A stretch of 64,000 bases of DNA from Chaetoderma sp. LZ-2023a (Eukaryota; Mollusca; Caudofoveata; Chaetodermatida; Chaetodermatidae): positions 36,458,351-36,522,350 of the forward strand of contig CM067372.1 of the NCBI GenBank assembly GCA_034401795.1, written 5' to 3'. Below the pieces are notes generated by a model that had not been told where the DNA came from, did not search any database, and worked only from the letters and a program-made list of their open reading frames with translations. Below, piece after piece: positions 41,136-52,010 of the stretch. Every line of letters begins with the position of its first letter. The first letter of the stretch is position 1. The translations under genes were made by a program, and so were the position numbers.

Positions 41136-43337
41136 ATGTATTTATTAGCAATTCAAGCGCTAGGCTGGTTTTTGATGTATATTGATCTTTATGATCGTTT
41201 TTCCTTCTCCTTGAGTTGGATTGAGTTTCTAAGCTTAACTAGTTGCTCATACTCCTTGTCCTTTGCCCTGTTTCAGGGACCGGGTTGCGCGTCCTGTGGA
41301 CGTTTTATGCACGTGAAGTTCTGGCCGCATCTGTGTTATCGATGTAGCCCTTGTGGTCCATTGATTAATTGTGACATATGTAAGCACTGGGGGGGCGTGT
41401 TAATGTCCGAATTCTTGTGCTGCTTACAGGCGACGGACAAGGTGGTAGTGGTGGAGAAGAAGAAGAAGCGGAAACGAGAGGTTGTAAGTGAGAAGGGTAA
41501 GGGGAAGGTCTCGTCCGCGGTGGATATGGAGACCTTCCGGACCGAGATGTTGGGAGAGATGAGGAGGACAATAAAAGATTTGGTTCCAGGGTTGCTTCGT
41601 GGCATGCTTCCTGGACCAGATCCTTTATTGTCCTCATCATCGGCTTCGGAGCAGGTAATCCCCGCCTCTGGATCGATTTTCCTTAGTCCGCTTCCGTTGT
41701 CCGACGATTCAGAGGTGGCCCCATTAGAGGGGGCGTTCCACGGCCCTGGCAGCAGGCTTATTGCCGCGCCGATAGGGGACCGTGGACGGTTGTCGCTGGA
41801 ACCCGCTGGCTGCTTATCAGTCCAGGGGTATCCGCACGCCGCGGTGGCCAGTACCTCCTATGGCACCGTTCCTGGTCAGCCCGGGTTAGCTCTCTTTGCT
41901 GACCCGGGGTCTAATCTTTCTGACCAGGGTGATGAGGATTACCTGCTAGGGTCGCCGTCTGACGACGTGGACATGGATGAAGACGTTTGTGCACCCCTCG
42001 CGGGGAATACAGGCGCTTTTTTCCACGGTATTACTCACCCTGGAGTAAGGTCCGCGGTTCAGGTGGTGGCCCAGGGCGCTGCTGATGGCCAGCGGTACCG
42101 CATACCTCGGCTTGCCGAGAGTGTAGCTGGTGCTGGCCGGGCCCGTGGTAGAGCTATATATACCCCGCGCTCTACCGCGGTGCCTGCTCCTGGTCAAACC
42201 AGTGATATTCTCATGCCGGTGCTGACAGGCCCGCATGTTTTCCCTGGCTTGCCAGGTGTATCAGCGTACCCGCCGTCAAGTACTGCTTGCGCTCAGGAGG
42301 AAGACGAAGGACCCCGTCTTGTAGAGCGCTCGCAGTTAGCCACGGAGGAGGATTGGTATGACGCTTGCCAGTGGTTGGTGAGCGTTAGGCCTGATCTGCC
42401 CGTGGAGCAGTCGGCTAGCCACCGTGTTCACACGCCGTGGTTAGCTGGGAATCCAACTGCTAACGCTATGCCTTCTCTGCCGCTGGCGGAGCATGTCGTT
42501 GACATGTTCAAGGCGGCGGAGGCGTCCATTAACACGAGTGGACGTCTCGCGAAGGCCCCTCGCGAGGTGGCCAAGCGTTGTCGCATCGTGCCCCTGGACT
42601 ACCAGCGGTACGGTGTGGTACCCAAGCCCAGCGTGGATGACCGCGCGGCTTTGGGTGAGGATACGCGGCCAGGATCCCGTTCTGACGCGGGGGTCTTGTG
42701 CGCGAACGCGTTGCGTTCGGCGAATACCGCGTTGCGTGATGCGGAGGAGAGTGGGCGGGCTTCGATTGCCGCTCTGTCCCACGTCTCCCAGCTGTTACAG
42801 GGGGTAGTAACGGCATCCGCATCGCGCCAGCCAGGCCCGCTCGCGGTCCAGCGTACCATCCAGGATGGTATTAACCTGGCGCTGGACTGTATGACGCGGG
42901 CGGTGACCAGGAGTGTCAGGGCAAGACGCACATTTGCCCTGGACAATTTGTGCCCGTCTCAGGACCTGTATAATAGGCTACTCCGTACGCCTATGACGGG
43001 TCCTGGTCTTTTTGGAGGTGAAGGATGTCGCCACCTCCAGGAGACGGTCACCCTGGTGAATAACCAGAGGGCGCTGCGCGAACAGTTTGAGGTACTGCGT
43101 CGTGCTAACGTTCGCGCCGCGGCCCCTGCGTATCGTCCCCTGCAGGCTCGAGGTGGTGCTGGCCAAGTCAGAGGCCAGCCGCCGTCGCAGCGCCGGCCTC
43201 GGCCGCGTGCGATTCGGCCAGCAGTGAGGGGGGCGCAGGCTCCTCAGCCGCCGTCAGCCAGGCAGCCGCCCGTGCACCGAGGTGCGCGCGGGGCGGGGCG
43301 GGTCGCGCGAGGATCTGGGCGTGGTTATCGTTCCTGA
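41136..43337 (+). CDS. DIRS A3 ORF1 (Gag-like)
   Basis: The frame is 733 codons. The first ~47 residues are probably leader or intron sequence (LSFALFQ precedes the GPGCASCGR start after a CCTGTTTCAG tract). The cysteine cluster, lysine-rich run and RG-rich tail are as in A1. The tail overlaps the RT frame by ~55 bases. Confidence 0.75.
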   Translation: MYLLAIQALGWFLMYIDLYDRFSFSLSWIEFLSLTSCSYSLSFALFQGPGCASCGRFMHVKFWPHLCYRCSPCGPLINCDICKHWGGVLMSEFLCCLQATDKVVVVEKKKKRKREVVSEKGKGKVSSAVDMETFRTEMLGEMRRTIKDLVPGLLRGMLPGPDPLLSSSSASEQVIPASGSIFLSPLPLSDDSEVAPLEGAFHGPGSRLIAAPIGDRGRLSLEPAGCLSVQGYPHAAVASTSYGTVPGQPGLALFADPGSNLSDQGDEDYLLGSPSDDVDMDEDVCAPLAGNTGAFFHGITHPGVRSAVQVVAQGAADGQRYRIPRLAESVAGAGRARGRAIYTPRSTAVPAPGQTSDILMPVLTGPHVFPGLPGVSAYPPSSTACAQEEDEGPRLVERSQLATEEDWYDACQWLVSVRPDLPVEQSASHRVHTPWLAGNPTANAMPSLPLAEHVVDMFKAAEASINTSGRLAKAPREVAKRCRIVPLDYQRYGVVPKPSVDDRAALGEDTRPGSRSDAGVLCANALRSANTALRDAEESGRASIAALSHVSQLLQGVVTASASRQPGPLAVQRTIQDGINLALDCMTRAVTRSVRARRTFALDNLCPSQDLYNRLLRTPMTGPGLFGGEGCRHLQETVTLVNNQRALREQFEVLRRANVRAAAPAYRPLQARGGAGQVRGQPPSQRRPRPRAIRPAVRGAQAPQPPSARQPPVHRGARGAGRVARGSGRGYRS

Positions 43338-45468
43338 CAGGGCGCTTACCGCGGTAAGGACCACGCCGGTGTGTATGGCGACGGAGACAGTGCCGCTCTT
43401 GCATGCCTTGTGTCCACCGCGGTCCCTAGGTGGACCGGTGGGAGGCCGGCTTGCCGACCACATGCAAGAGTGGGAACGGTTAACTCAGGACCGTTTAGTC
43501 TTGCGATGGCTTTCCGTGGGGTATCATCCAGAGTGGATGACAGGCCCGCCGTCGCGACTGTCTCTGGTGCCAATCTGGACTCCCGTTCCGAGAGATCCAG
43601 ATCAAAGGTTGTGTATCGAGGAGGAGATAAATTCCCTCGTACAAAAAGGAGCTATTCAGCCGGCACAGAGGTGTCCGGGCTTCTATTCAACCCTGTTCTT
43701 GGTAACAAAACGCACCGGTGGGTGGAGACCGATTCTCAACCTCAAGCCATTGAACAAGTTCATCGAGACGCCCAGTTTCAAGATGGAAACGGTGCGCTCG
43801 GTGTTGGCGGGGTTGGAGAGGGGGATGTGGACGGCGTCGATAGATTTGAAGGACGCTTATTTCCACATCCCCATCCACAGGAGTTTCTGTCGCTTCCTGA
43901 GATTTGCATTCCAGGGCAGACAGTGGGAATTCAGGGTGTTGCCCTTCGGAATTTCCACGGCTCCTCGGGTTTTCACCCGTGTGGTTCTTGCGATCACAGC
44001 ATACCTCCGCAGGAGAAGCATAGCAGTCCACACGTACATAGACGACTGGCTGTTGAAAGCGCACACCCGGGAAAGTTTGTCCGCCAATCTGGAGATTGTT
44101 TTGAAAATTCTCACAGACTTGGGCTGGATGATCAATTTCCCAAAATCAGAGCTGACTCCATCCCAGAAGTTTGTTTACCTGGGGATGTTCTTCGATCTGG
44201 AGACAGGATATGTTTATCCTACTCAGGAGAGGGTTCAAATACTCATCTCGTTGATTCAGTCAGTGTGCGACAGTCGTCATGTCCTGGCACGGGTTTACTT
44301 GAGAATGCTGGGGTTGATGGTTTCGTTGGAACCAGTCATTCCTCAGGCCGCCTTACGCAGGCGGCCGATCCAGTTGTTTCTCATGACACAATGGACCCAG
44401 AGTACAGGTTCGCTGGACTCGAATGTGTCAGTGTTGGCGCCTCTGATTCACCACCTGCAATGGTGGTTGAATACAGAGAATCTCTTACCGGGGGTTTTGC
44501 TAACCCCTCCCCACCCTCAGGTGACTGTGTATACAGATGCATCGATGGAGGGCTGGGGAGCTTGCCTGGAAGAATCCACGATATCAGGGCTTTGGAATCT
44601 GGAACAGTCACAGGAACATATAAATCTACTGGAGCTAAGAGCAGTAGTCCTGGGCCTGGAACATTTCTTACAGAAAGTTCAGGGCAAGATTGTTCTTATT
44701 CGTTCAGACAACTCAACAGTTGTGACTTACATAAACCGCCAGGGCGGAACGAAGTCGCCCAGTCTCTGTATGATGACATGGAAACTGCTATGTTGGTGTC
44801 TGGATCACCAGATTACCTTGAAAGCAGTTCATATTCCGGGAAGGTTAAACCTGCTTGCAGACTCATTGAGCCGAAGGATGAGTGTTTTACCCACGGAATG
44901 GCAACTAAATCAATGTGTGGCGGATCGTCTGTTCGACCATTGGGGGAAACCCAACATCGATTTGTTCGCAACGAGCAAGAATGCGAAGATGACGACGTAC
45001 GTCTCTCCGATTCCGGATCCAAGCGCTTTCGCAACAGATGCGTTAGCTATCAGCTGGGGGAGAATGTATGCATACGCATTCCCTCCAGCAATCCTGATTC
45101 CAAAAATTCTTCAGAAAATCAGACAAGAGGAATGCCAAGTGCTTCTGATCGCCCCGGATTGGCCAAGCCGATCATGGTATACGGATCTGCTGGACCTTCT
45201 GGTCTGCAATCCGGTTCCTCTGCCTCTGATGGACGATATTATCTTCCAGGGCAAGGCCCTTCACAACAATCCGTCAATGTTCAGATTGACTGCGTGGATG
45301 TTGTCAAGGAATCTAGAATTAAGGAGGGCTTTTCTGAGCAAGCAGCCATGTTTATGGCCAAAGCCAGGAGGGGGTCAACCTCCAGAGCATATAATTATAA
45401 AATCAACAGATTTGCAGAATGGTGCTCAAAAAGATGTATTGATCCAATGGATTCATCTATTCAAGTAG
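43282..45468 (+). CDS. DIRS A3 reverse transcriptase - RNase H - methyltransferase-like ORF
   Basis: The frame is 728 codons, the same length as in A2. TGGWRPILN is near residue 145, the YIDD box near 251, TDASMEGWGA near 416, HIPGRLNLLADSLSR near 516, and NIDLFATSKNA near 558. It covers the complete set of RT and RNase H motifs seen in the family. Confidence 0.9.
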   Translation: MRAGRGGSREDLGVVIVPDRALTAVRTTPVCMATETVPLLHALCPPRSLGGPVGGRLADHMQEWERLTQDRLVLRWLSVGYHPEWMTGPPSRLSLVPIWTPVPRDPDQRLCIEEEINSLVQKGAIQPAQRCPGFYSTLFLVTKRTGGWRPILNLKPLNKFIETPSFKMETVRSVLAGLERGMWTASIDLKDAYFHIPIHRSFCRFLRFAFQGRQWEFRVLPFGISTAPRVFTRVVLAITAYLRRRSIAVHTYIDDWLLKAHTRESLSANLEIVLKILTDLGWMINFPKSELTPSQKFVYLGMFFDLETGYVYPTQERVQILISLIQSVCDSRHVLARVYLRMLGLMVSLEPVIPQAALRRRPIQLFLMTQWTQSTGSLDSNVSVLAPLIHHLQWWLNTENLLPGVLLTPPHPQVTVYTDASMEGWGACLEESTISGLWNLEQSQEHINLLELRAVVLGLEHFLQKVQGKIVLIRSDNSTVVTYINRQGGTKSPSLCMMTWKLLCWCLDHQITLKAVHIPGRLNLLADSLSRRMSVLPTEWQLNQCVADRLFDHWGKPNIDLFATSKNAKMTTYVSPIPDPSAFATDALAISWGRMYAYAFPPAILIPKILQKIRQEECQVLLIAPDWPSRSWYTDLLDLLVCNPVPLPLMDDIIFQGKALHNNPSMFRLTAWMLSRNLELRRAFLSKQPCLWPKPGGGQPPEHIIIKSTDLQNGAQKDVLIQWIHLFK

Positions 45469-46307
45469 TAGCTGATTTCCTCTGTCACCTCTATGATGCC
45501 TATAGCCTCAAGCCTAACTCTATTGCTGGTTATAAGTCAGCATTAATGTCTGTTATTCCTTGCTTGGCTAAGAGGGGAAGTGATGAAGTAAATACATTGA
45601 ATGTATTAATTAAAGGCATGGGCAATCTAAGACCAAGGAATCCTCCTGTGATTCCGTCTTGGAGTTTATCGCTAGTGCTTCAAGTACTAGGTGATAAGCC
45701 TTTTGAACCACTTAGTTCCATTTCTATGAAACTATTAACACTGAAGACTGTGTTTTTAATTGCTGCGGCCTCGGCTAGGCGTAGGAGTGAGATTCATGCC
45801 TTATCAGCCGAGGATGACCGTTTTGTGGTTTCAGGGGAAGGCCTTAAGCTGCTACCTAGGATTAATTTCTTGGCTAAAAATCAGTCGTTGAAATATCCAG
45901 GTCAACCTATTATTTTGCCTGCTTTAACTAGATATGATCCTAATTCTAAAGCATGGTGTCCCGTCCGGGCGCTGCGCCGGTACAAACAACGTACGGCGGC
46001 ATGGCGCACCGACCAGTCAGCGTTATGGTTGTCATATATTGAACCCCATGGGAGGGCTTCTAAGGACACCATTTCCAGGTGGATTGTGGAATGCATTCAG
46101 TTTTGCCATAAATCCGCCACCGGGAAGCAGGTTGACGTGGCCAAGGCTCACAGTGTCCGCGGCCTAGTGACATCCACGGCCCTATTTAATGGGGTCCCTG
46201 TGGATGATATTATGTCGGTGGCTCAGTGGCACTGTGAGTCAAGTTTTACAGACCATTATCTCCGTGACACCTCTAATCCTCTCGCCTTGTCGGTTTTGAA
46301 AAAATAA
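43371..46307 (+). CDS. DIRS A3 tyrosine recombinase ORF, open across the RT region
   Basis: The frame is 978 codons. The recombinase part is the last ~330 residues, with SARRRSEIHAL near residue 801, AHSVRG near 928 and DHYLRD near 960. The upstream ~640 residues lie in another frame over the RT-RNase H gene and stay open throughout, without any known domain. The translation start is uncertain; the recombinase could also be made from an internal start after about 45280. Confidence 0.75.
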   Translation: MYGDGDSAALACLVSTAVPRWTGGRPACRPHARVGTVNSGPFSLAMAFRGVSSRVDDRPAVATVSGANLDSRSERSRSKVVYRGGDKFPRTKRSYSAGTEVSGLLFNPVLGNKTHRWVETDSQPQAIEQVHRDAQFQDGNGALGVGGVGEGDVDGVDRFEGRLFPHPHPQEFLSLPEICIPGQTVGIQGVALRNFHGSSGFHPCGSCDHSIPPQEKHSSPHVHRRLAVESAHPGKFVRQSGDCFENSHRLGLDDQFPKIRADSIPEVCLPGDVLRSGDRICLSYSGEGSNTHLVDSVSVRQSSCPGTGLLENAGVDGFVGTSHSSGRLTQAADPVVSHDTMDPEYRFAGLECVSVGASDSPPAMVVEYRESLTGGFANPSPPSGDCVYRCIDGGLGSLPGRIHDIRALESGTVTGTYKSTGAKSSSPGPGTFLTESSGQDCSYSFRQLNSCDLHKPPGRNEVAQSLYDDMETAMLVSGSPDYLESSSYSGKVKPACRLIEPKDECFTHGMATKSMCGGSSVRPLGETQHRFVRNEQECEDDDVRLSDSGSKRFRNRCVSYQLGENVCIRIPSSNPDSKNSSENQTRGMPSASDRPGLAKPIMVYGSAGPSGLQSGSSASDGRYYLPGQGPSQQSVNVQIDCVDVVKESRIKEGFSEQAAMFMAKARRGSTSRAYNYKINRFAEWCSKRCIDPMDSSIQVVADFLCHLYDAYSLKPNSIAGYKSALMSVIPCLAKRGSDEVNTLNVLIKGMGNLRPRNPPVIPSWSLSLVLQVLGDKPFEPLSSISMKLLTLKTVFLIAAASARRRSEIHALSAEDDRFVVSGEGLKLLPRINFLAKNQSLKYPGQPIILPALTRYDPNSKAWCPVRALRRYKQRTAAWRTDQSALWLSYIEPHGRASKDTISRWIVECIQFCHKSATGKQVDVAKAHSVRGLVTSTALFNGVPVDDIMSVAQWHCESSFTDHYLRDTSNPLALSVLKK

Positions 46308-46836
46308 ATCGGTTTATATTTTTTGAGGTGATTTCCTCATTACTTATATATATCACAATTAATTTATGGAAACACCCACTTTTTTGGGCCTGCATCAGTC
46401 TTTACCGATGGGAAGATGATGTCAGCAGCCATTTCAACAAGGTCAGTCTTGTTCATGTGTTGTCCGTTGTTGATTGTATTGTCACGATTACCCGTTATTA
46501 ATATGGTGATGGTTTGTGTATTTGTGTGGTTCATTGTTGAGAGTTACGAAAATGGAGCTTTTTCGTCTCTGTCCTGTAGTACATGGCACTTGTACGTAGA
46601 GAGCGTATAGGACATTGAGGTCAGTCGACTCTTCCTCCCAGGAAGGAGGGGGGGGAGCGCATATGACATTCGGTCATCTCTCATACATCGGTCGTGTTAT
46701 CCGATGGTTAGTCAAATCCTGACTGTTTTTTCTTACAGTTTCAGAAGTTTAAGTGCCTTAAACGCAGAAAAGCGTATTGGGATGAGCTGGTCTTTTGACC
46801 TCGCCTCCCTCCCGCCAGATTCACTTTCGAATTCTG

Positions 46837-46937
46837 GCAATATCAAAAGTATTAGGGAGGTAAGTATACTCTTGAAGTGAAATAAACGAAATCTAGGATT
46901 TCTTTTTTCACGAGAGAGTTGATACTTACCTCCCTAG
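46837..46937 (+). repeat. internal complementary region of A3
   Basis: It has the same joined-ends sequence as in A1 and A2. Confidence 0.88.
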
Positions 46938-48382
46938 ATACGGACCCGGCCTCTCCACCCCACAGAGGCTCGGTCTTCAGGCTCTTAATAGTTGCATGTG
47001 TGTCAGCCAATAATCTAGTCAGAGGAAGTGCTAGTCTGCGCATGCGCGGTGGTGGGGCTGGCATCCGCCAGACTACGCTCTGACTCCCTGCCCAGTAGGG
47101 GCACCTAACTGTTTTAAATCTGAGTGTTTATTGAGTGAAAGCCAATATTTAGCAATATCAAAAGTATTAGGGAGGTAAGTATCAACTCTCTCGTGAAAAA
47201 AGAAATCCTAGATTTCGTTTATTTCACATCATGAGAACATACTTACCTCCCTAACACTTGATATACTAGTATATCGGCTCTAAGTTCAATAATATTCAGA
47301 ATTATAAAAAGTTAGGTGCCCCTAATGGGTAGGTGGATGTACACAGTCATGCACATGAAGACCCCACCTACTGCGCATGCGTATACTGGTACTTCCGTTT
47401 TCTAATATATTGGCTGACAAGCTACATGTGGAAAACATTTCCAGTCTCTTTTTGAGAATTTTCAGTAGTTTAAACCATCTTTTCGCACTAAGACGGATAA
47501 TAAAGCATCAGAGGAGTCCTCGTCATCCGCTAAAGTGATATTGTTCCATATATTAATTAAGACTTGTAACGATTTGGCGTTAATGCGATTTAAGGCACTG
47601 GGAATCCTTGTTAAATTCTCCCAGCGCCTAGGGCTATTAATCCCTTGTGCTTTGTGTCCACAGGTTCTACTTATGGATGGAATAAAGGTTCCTGTTCTTC
47701 TCGGAGGTTGTTCACGTCTCTTTTTCTGACTTATCATTATGATACGTCTAAGGGTCGGAGATATAGCACGAATAAATATCTCCCTCCTTTTGTCCCATCC
47801 CCTTCATCAGTCTCTGCAGAAAGAAGAGTCTCAGCAGATGGATGGACGTGTTCTGCACAAGAGGATGGCATGCCTGTGCTCAGGATAAGGAGAGAGTTTA
47901 TTAATTATGGCACCTAATTTTTTGAAAATATTTACAATTTCTGCTGCCATTTTTATTGCACTGTATTCTCTCTTGTATGTGCATGGGCTCTCGGATATAT
48001 ATATAATTTAATATTATATTATTCTTGAGTAATAAATGTTTTAGTCACTAGATATTTCTTGCATTCATTTTCTGATGTCCCCTCCTTGAAGGAGCTGTTG
48101 CTTTGAGGTTTGATGTCATAATCAACCAGAGATTTTTCTCTCCTTGATGTCATAATCTATAGTTTAGAGAAATCTTATTGATGTTATTATCATCCTTTAT
48201 TATGAATGTGGAGAGATAAAGAGATAATCATAATCTTTTCTCGTCCTCTTCCATTCTTAATTCGGGTCCCTCGTTCTTTTTTGTTATTGTTAGCAAGAGA
48301 AGTCATCTGTCCCTTCGGGGTTGTCAGTAATAAAAGTGGGTGTCTTCTCTCTCGAGTTTGTTCTTTTATTTACTAAAAAGAA

Positions 48383-50400
48383 ATGACAACTTTTACAAAC
48401 TATAATACTCATTGTCTTCATATGCCTTCCTTTCAGAAGTCATGTCCATCTTGTTGCAAGTCCATGATGGCTAGATGCTTCCCCCACCCTTGCCCATCTT
48501 GTACTATTTGTAGGCTGTCCAACAAATGTGCCATTTGTAAAGAGTGGGGGGGGGGGGGCGTTGATCTAACCTCTGAATTCTTTGCATTACAGGCAAAGCT
48601 GATGGTCGAGGATGGCAAGAAGGCGAAGAAGGAGGGTAAGAAGAAGGCCTCTGAGCTCGAGACCTTCAAGGTTGAGTTAGTGAGTGAGATGCGCAGGACG
48701 TTGAAAGATCTGATGCCTGACATTCTTTGTGGCATGTTGCCAGGCACAGGTGTTTCAACTTCCTGCGCATTGACCTCAGTGCAGGTAGCCCCCGTCCCTG
48801 GATCATGCCCTACTAAGTCGGACAAAGCTTTCAGTGATCCAGGGGCAGCCGTCTTGGACCCAGGCTTGATGTTCGCATCGCCTGGTGATCCAGCGGCATG
48901 AGCAGTATCAGGCGGGACCTGACCAGCAGGCCTGACCTCGATCACTCACGGAGTCCCCTCATCATCTGCCCTCGGGCATTCTCATGGTCAGTCTGGGTTA
49001 GTGTTTCTTGCTAATCCAGAGTCTATCTTTCCTGACTAGGAAGATAATGAAGACTACCTACTCGACCCACAGGATGGTCATGAAGAAATGGATGCAAGTG
49101 TCTACACTCCTCTCATAGGGAGTGCGGCTGCTCGCACCTATGGTTCTGTTCCCTCGGGAGCAGGTTTCATGATTCAGACGGCCGCTCGTATAAGATACCA
49201 CGCCTGGACGTGGAATCTCATACAGCCGATCTGGGCCGCGCTAGTGTGGTTTATGCCCCACACACGAGCGCGGCCTCGTTGCTCGGCCAGACCGTGGAGA
49301 ATGTCATGCCAGCCCTCGCGGGCCCGTATGCATTCCCTTGGCAGCCGGGTTTGTCTATAGCCTCCTCCACGGTCCTACCTGCGAATGCCATTGAAGATGA
49401 TGAAGGCCCGCTGCTCGTCGGCAATTCGCAGGTAGCTACGGACAAAGACTGGTCTGACGCGTGCGCGTGGCTCCTCGCAGTCAGACCAGAGCTCTCCGTG
49501 GACGAAATGGCCGCCAGTAACCCTCGGCATGGTTACAGGTAAAGCCGTTGGCCCACACGACTCAGTCTCTGCCGTATGCTGAATATATCTTAGATATGTT
49601 CTCGGCGGCAGAGGAGTCGATTAGACTGAAAGGTCGCCTCGCGACCCCCCACGAGGTTACTAGCTGATGTCGAGTTACTGCTAGTCAGTATGATCGATAT
49701 GGCCTAGCGCCCGACCGAGCGCGGACTATCGCGCCGCTCTGGGAGAAGATACGCGGCGGGATCCTGTGCTAATGCCGCCTTGCATGACACCGAGGAGAAC
49801 TGGCGAGCAGCGATCAGTATGCTGTCTCACGTGTCTCAGCTGCTATCTGGGGTAGTAGCAGCCTCGGTGCACCAACAGCCTAGCCCGGTGACAGTGCAGC
49901 AAGCCATCCATGAGGGAATCAACCTGGCATTGGACTGCCTGACTAGATCAGTCACCAAATCGCTGAGGACGAGGCGCACTTTTGCCTTAGACAATTTGTG
50001 CCCGTCCCAGGAGCTCAAGTCGTGCTTGTTGCAAGCGCCGATGGCGGCCCCTGGTCTTTTTCGAGGTGAGGGTTGTCGGCACCTCCAAGAGACACTTAAT
50101 TTGGTGAACAACCAGAGGGCGCTGCATGCGCAGTTTGAAGTGTTGTGCAGAGAACATGTGCGTGTTCAGCCCTCGGCTGCTCAACAGCAGTACGCTGCTG
50201 GCGGTGCTGACATAGTCAGAGGCCAGCAGGCCGGCCGGATTCAGAGACCACGTCGGCCGCGCCAGCAGCAGCGTGCTGCTGTATGTCAGCCAGCACCTCA
50301 AGCGCAGCCAGCCAGACAGCAGCCCGTGCGCCGAGGTACACGTGCCGCTGGGCGTGGCGTGGGAGGAGCGGCGCGTGGTAACCAGGCCGGATGGGCTAAA
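48383..50400 (+). pseudogene. family C/mosaic DIRS ORF1 remnant
   Basis: It has a cysteine cluster (CPSCCKSMMA, CPSCTICRLSNKCAICKEW), then lysine-rich sequence, METFKVEL-like helix sequence (ETFKVELVSEMRRTLKDLMP) and later ALDNLCPSQEL with an Arg-Gly-rich end. It corresponds to family A ORF1 but is strongly diverged. It is broken at several places. Confidence 0.65.
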
Positions 50401-52010
50401 AGAATTTCTGGTTACCACAAGTACCACTCTGGTATTGTCACACGTACCAAAGACACACCCACTTCTAAAATTCATGGCCACCCCGTTAACCCTAGGTGCA
50501 CCAGTGGGAGGTCGTTTGACTTTCCACATTCAGAAGTGGGAGCGGTTAATTCAGGACCGCTTAGTCTTGCAATGGCTTTCTCGCAGATACAGTCCAGAGT
50601 GGATAAAAGGGCCGCCATTGCATCTGTCTCTGGTACCGGTCTGGACTCAAATTCCAAGAGATCCAGACAAACGGTTGTGCATAGAAGAGGAGATAGAATC
50701 TCTAATTCTAAAAGAAGCAATTCTACCGGCGCAGGATTGGCCGGGCTTCTATTCAACCGTGTTTCTTTAAACAAGTTTTTAGATACACTGAGTTTCAAAA
50801 TGGAAACAATAAGATCGGTGTTGTTGGGGTTAGAGAAGGGGATGTGAACAGCATCAATAGATCTCAAAGATGCTTATTTCCACATTCCAATTGAAAGGAG
50901 TTTTCGTCGGTTCCTGAGATTTGCTTTTCAGGGACTCCAATGGGAATTCAAAGTTCTTCCATTCGGCATCGCGATGGCTCCAAGGGTCTTCACTTGAGTG
51001 GTACTTGCTATCACAGCATACCTCCGCAGGAGAAATGTAGCAGTCCACACTTACATAGACAACTGGTTGCTAAAAGCACACAACCCAGAAAGTTTGACAG
51101 CAAATCTGAAGATAGTTTTGAAAACTCAGAGAGTTAGGCTGGATAATCAACTTTCAAGGGAACATATCAACATGCTAGAATTACGGGCTGTAATTCTAGG
51201 CCTGGAACACTTCTTGAAGGAAGTGGAGGGAAAATTTGTGATGATACGTTTAGACAACTCAACAGTAGTGAGTTACATAAACCGCCAGGGCGGAACGAAG
51301 TCGCCCAGTCTCTGTATGAGGACATGGAAGCTACTTTGCTGGTGCATGGATCATATGATCACCTTGAAAGCAGTTCATATTCCGGGAAGGCTGAATCTGT
51401 TAGCAGACTCATTGAGCCAAAGGATGAGCATTCTGCCTACGGAATGGCAACTAAATCAATGTGTGGCGGATCATCTGTTCAATCATTGGGGAAAACCCAA
51501 CATAGATTTATTCGCAATGAAGAAGAATGCGAAGATGACGACGTATCTCCGATTCCAGATCCAAGCGCTTTCACAACAGATGCGTTAGCTATCAACTGGG
51601 TGGGAATGTATGCATACGCATACCCTCCAGCAATCCTGATTCCAAAAATTCTTCAGAAAATCAGACAGGACGAGTGCCAAGTGCTTCTGATCGCCCCAGA
51701 TTGGCCAAGCCGATCATGGTATACGGATCTGCTGGACCTTCTGGTCTGCAATCCGGTTCCTCTGCCTCAGATGGATGACATTATCTTCCAGGGCAAGGCC
51801 CTTCACAACAATCCGTCAATGTTCCAATTGACTGCGTGGATGTTGTCAAGGAATCTAGAATTAAGGAGGGCTTTTCTGAGCAAGCAGCCATGTTCATGGC
51901 AAAAGCCAGGAGGGGGTCAACCTCCAGAGCATATAATTATAAAATCAACAGATTTGCAGCATGGTGCTCAAAAAGATGTATTAATCCAATGGATTCATCT
52001 ATTCAGGTAG
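50400..52010 (+). pseudogene. mosaic DIRS RT - RNase H gene remnant
   Basis: Readable pieces are LDTLSFKMETIRSVLLGLE, VAVHTYIDNWLLKAHN, LELRAVILGLEHFL, RLDNSTVVSYINRQGG, NIDLFAMKKNA and LLIAPDWPSRSWYTDLLDL. A substantial internal part of the RT-RNase H region is missing. The 3-prime portion is much closer to family A than the 5-prime portion. Confidence 0.7.

Larger units (their letters stand above)
40178..47221 (+). mobile_element. DIRS family A copy A3, looks whole
   Basis: The element is ~7.04 kb. The left ITR is 40178 to about 40375 (GCGCATGCGC at 40328-40337), the internal complementary region about 46837-46937, and the right ITR about 47000-47221. All three frames are long and it looks whole. 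By eye it is nearly identical to A1 and A2. Its last base touches the first base of the family C terminus at 47222 with nothing in between. Confidence 0.92.
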
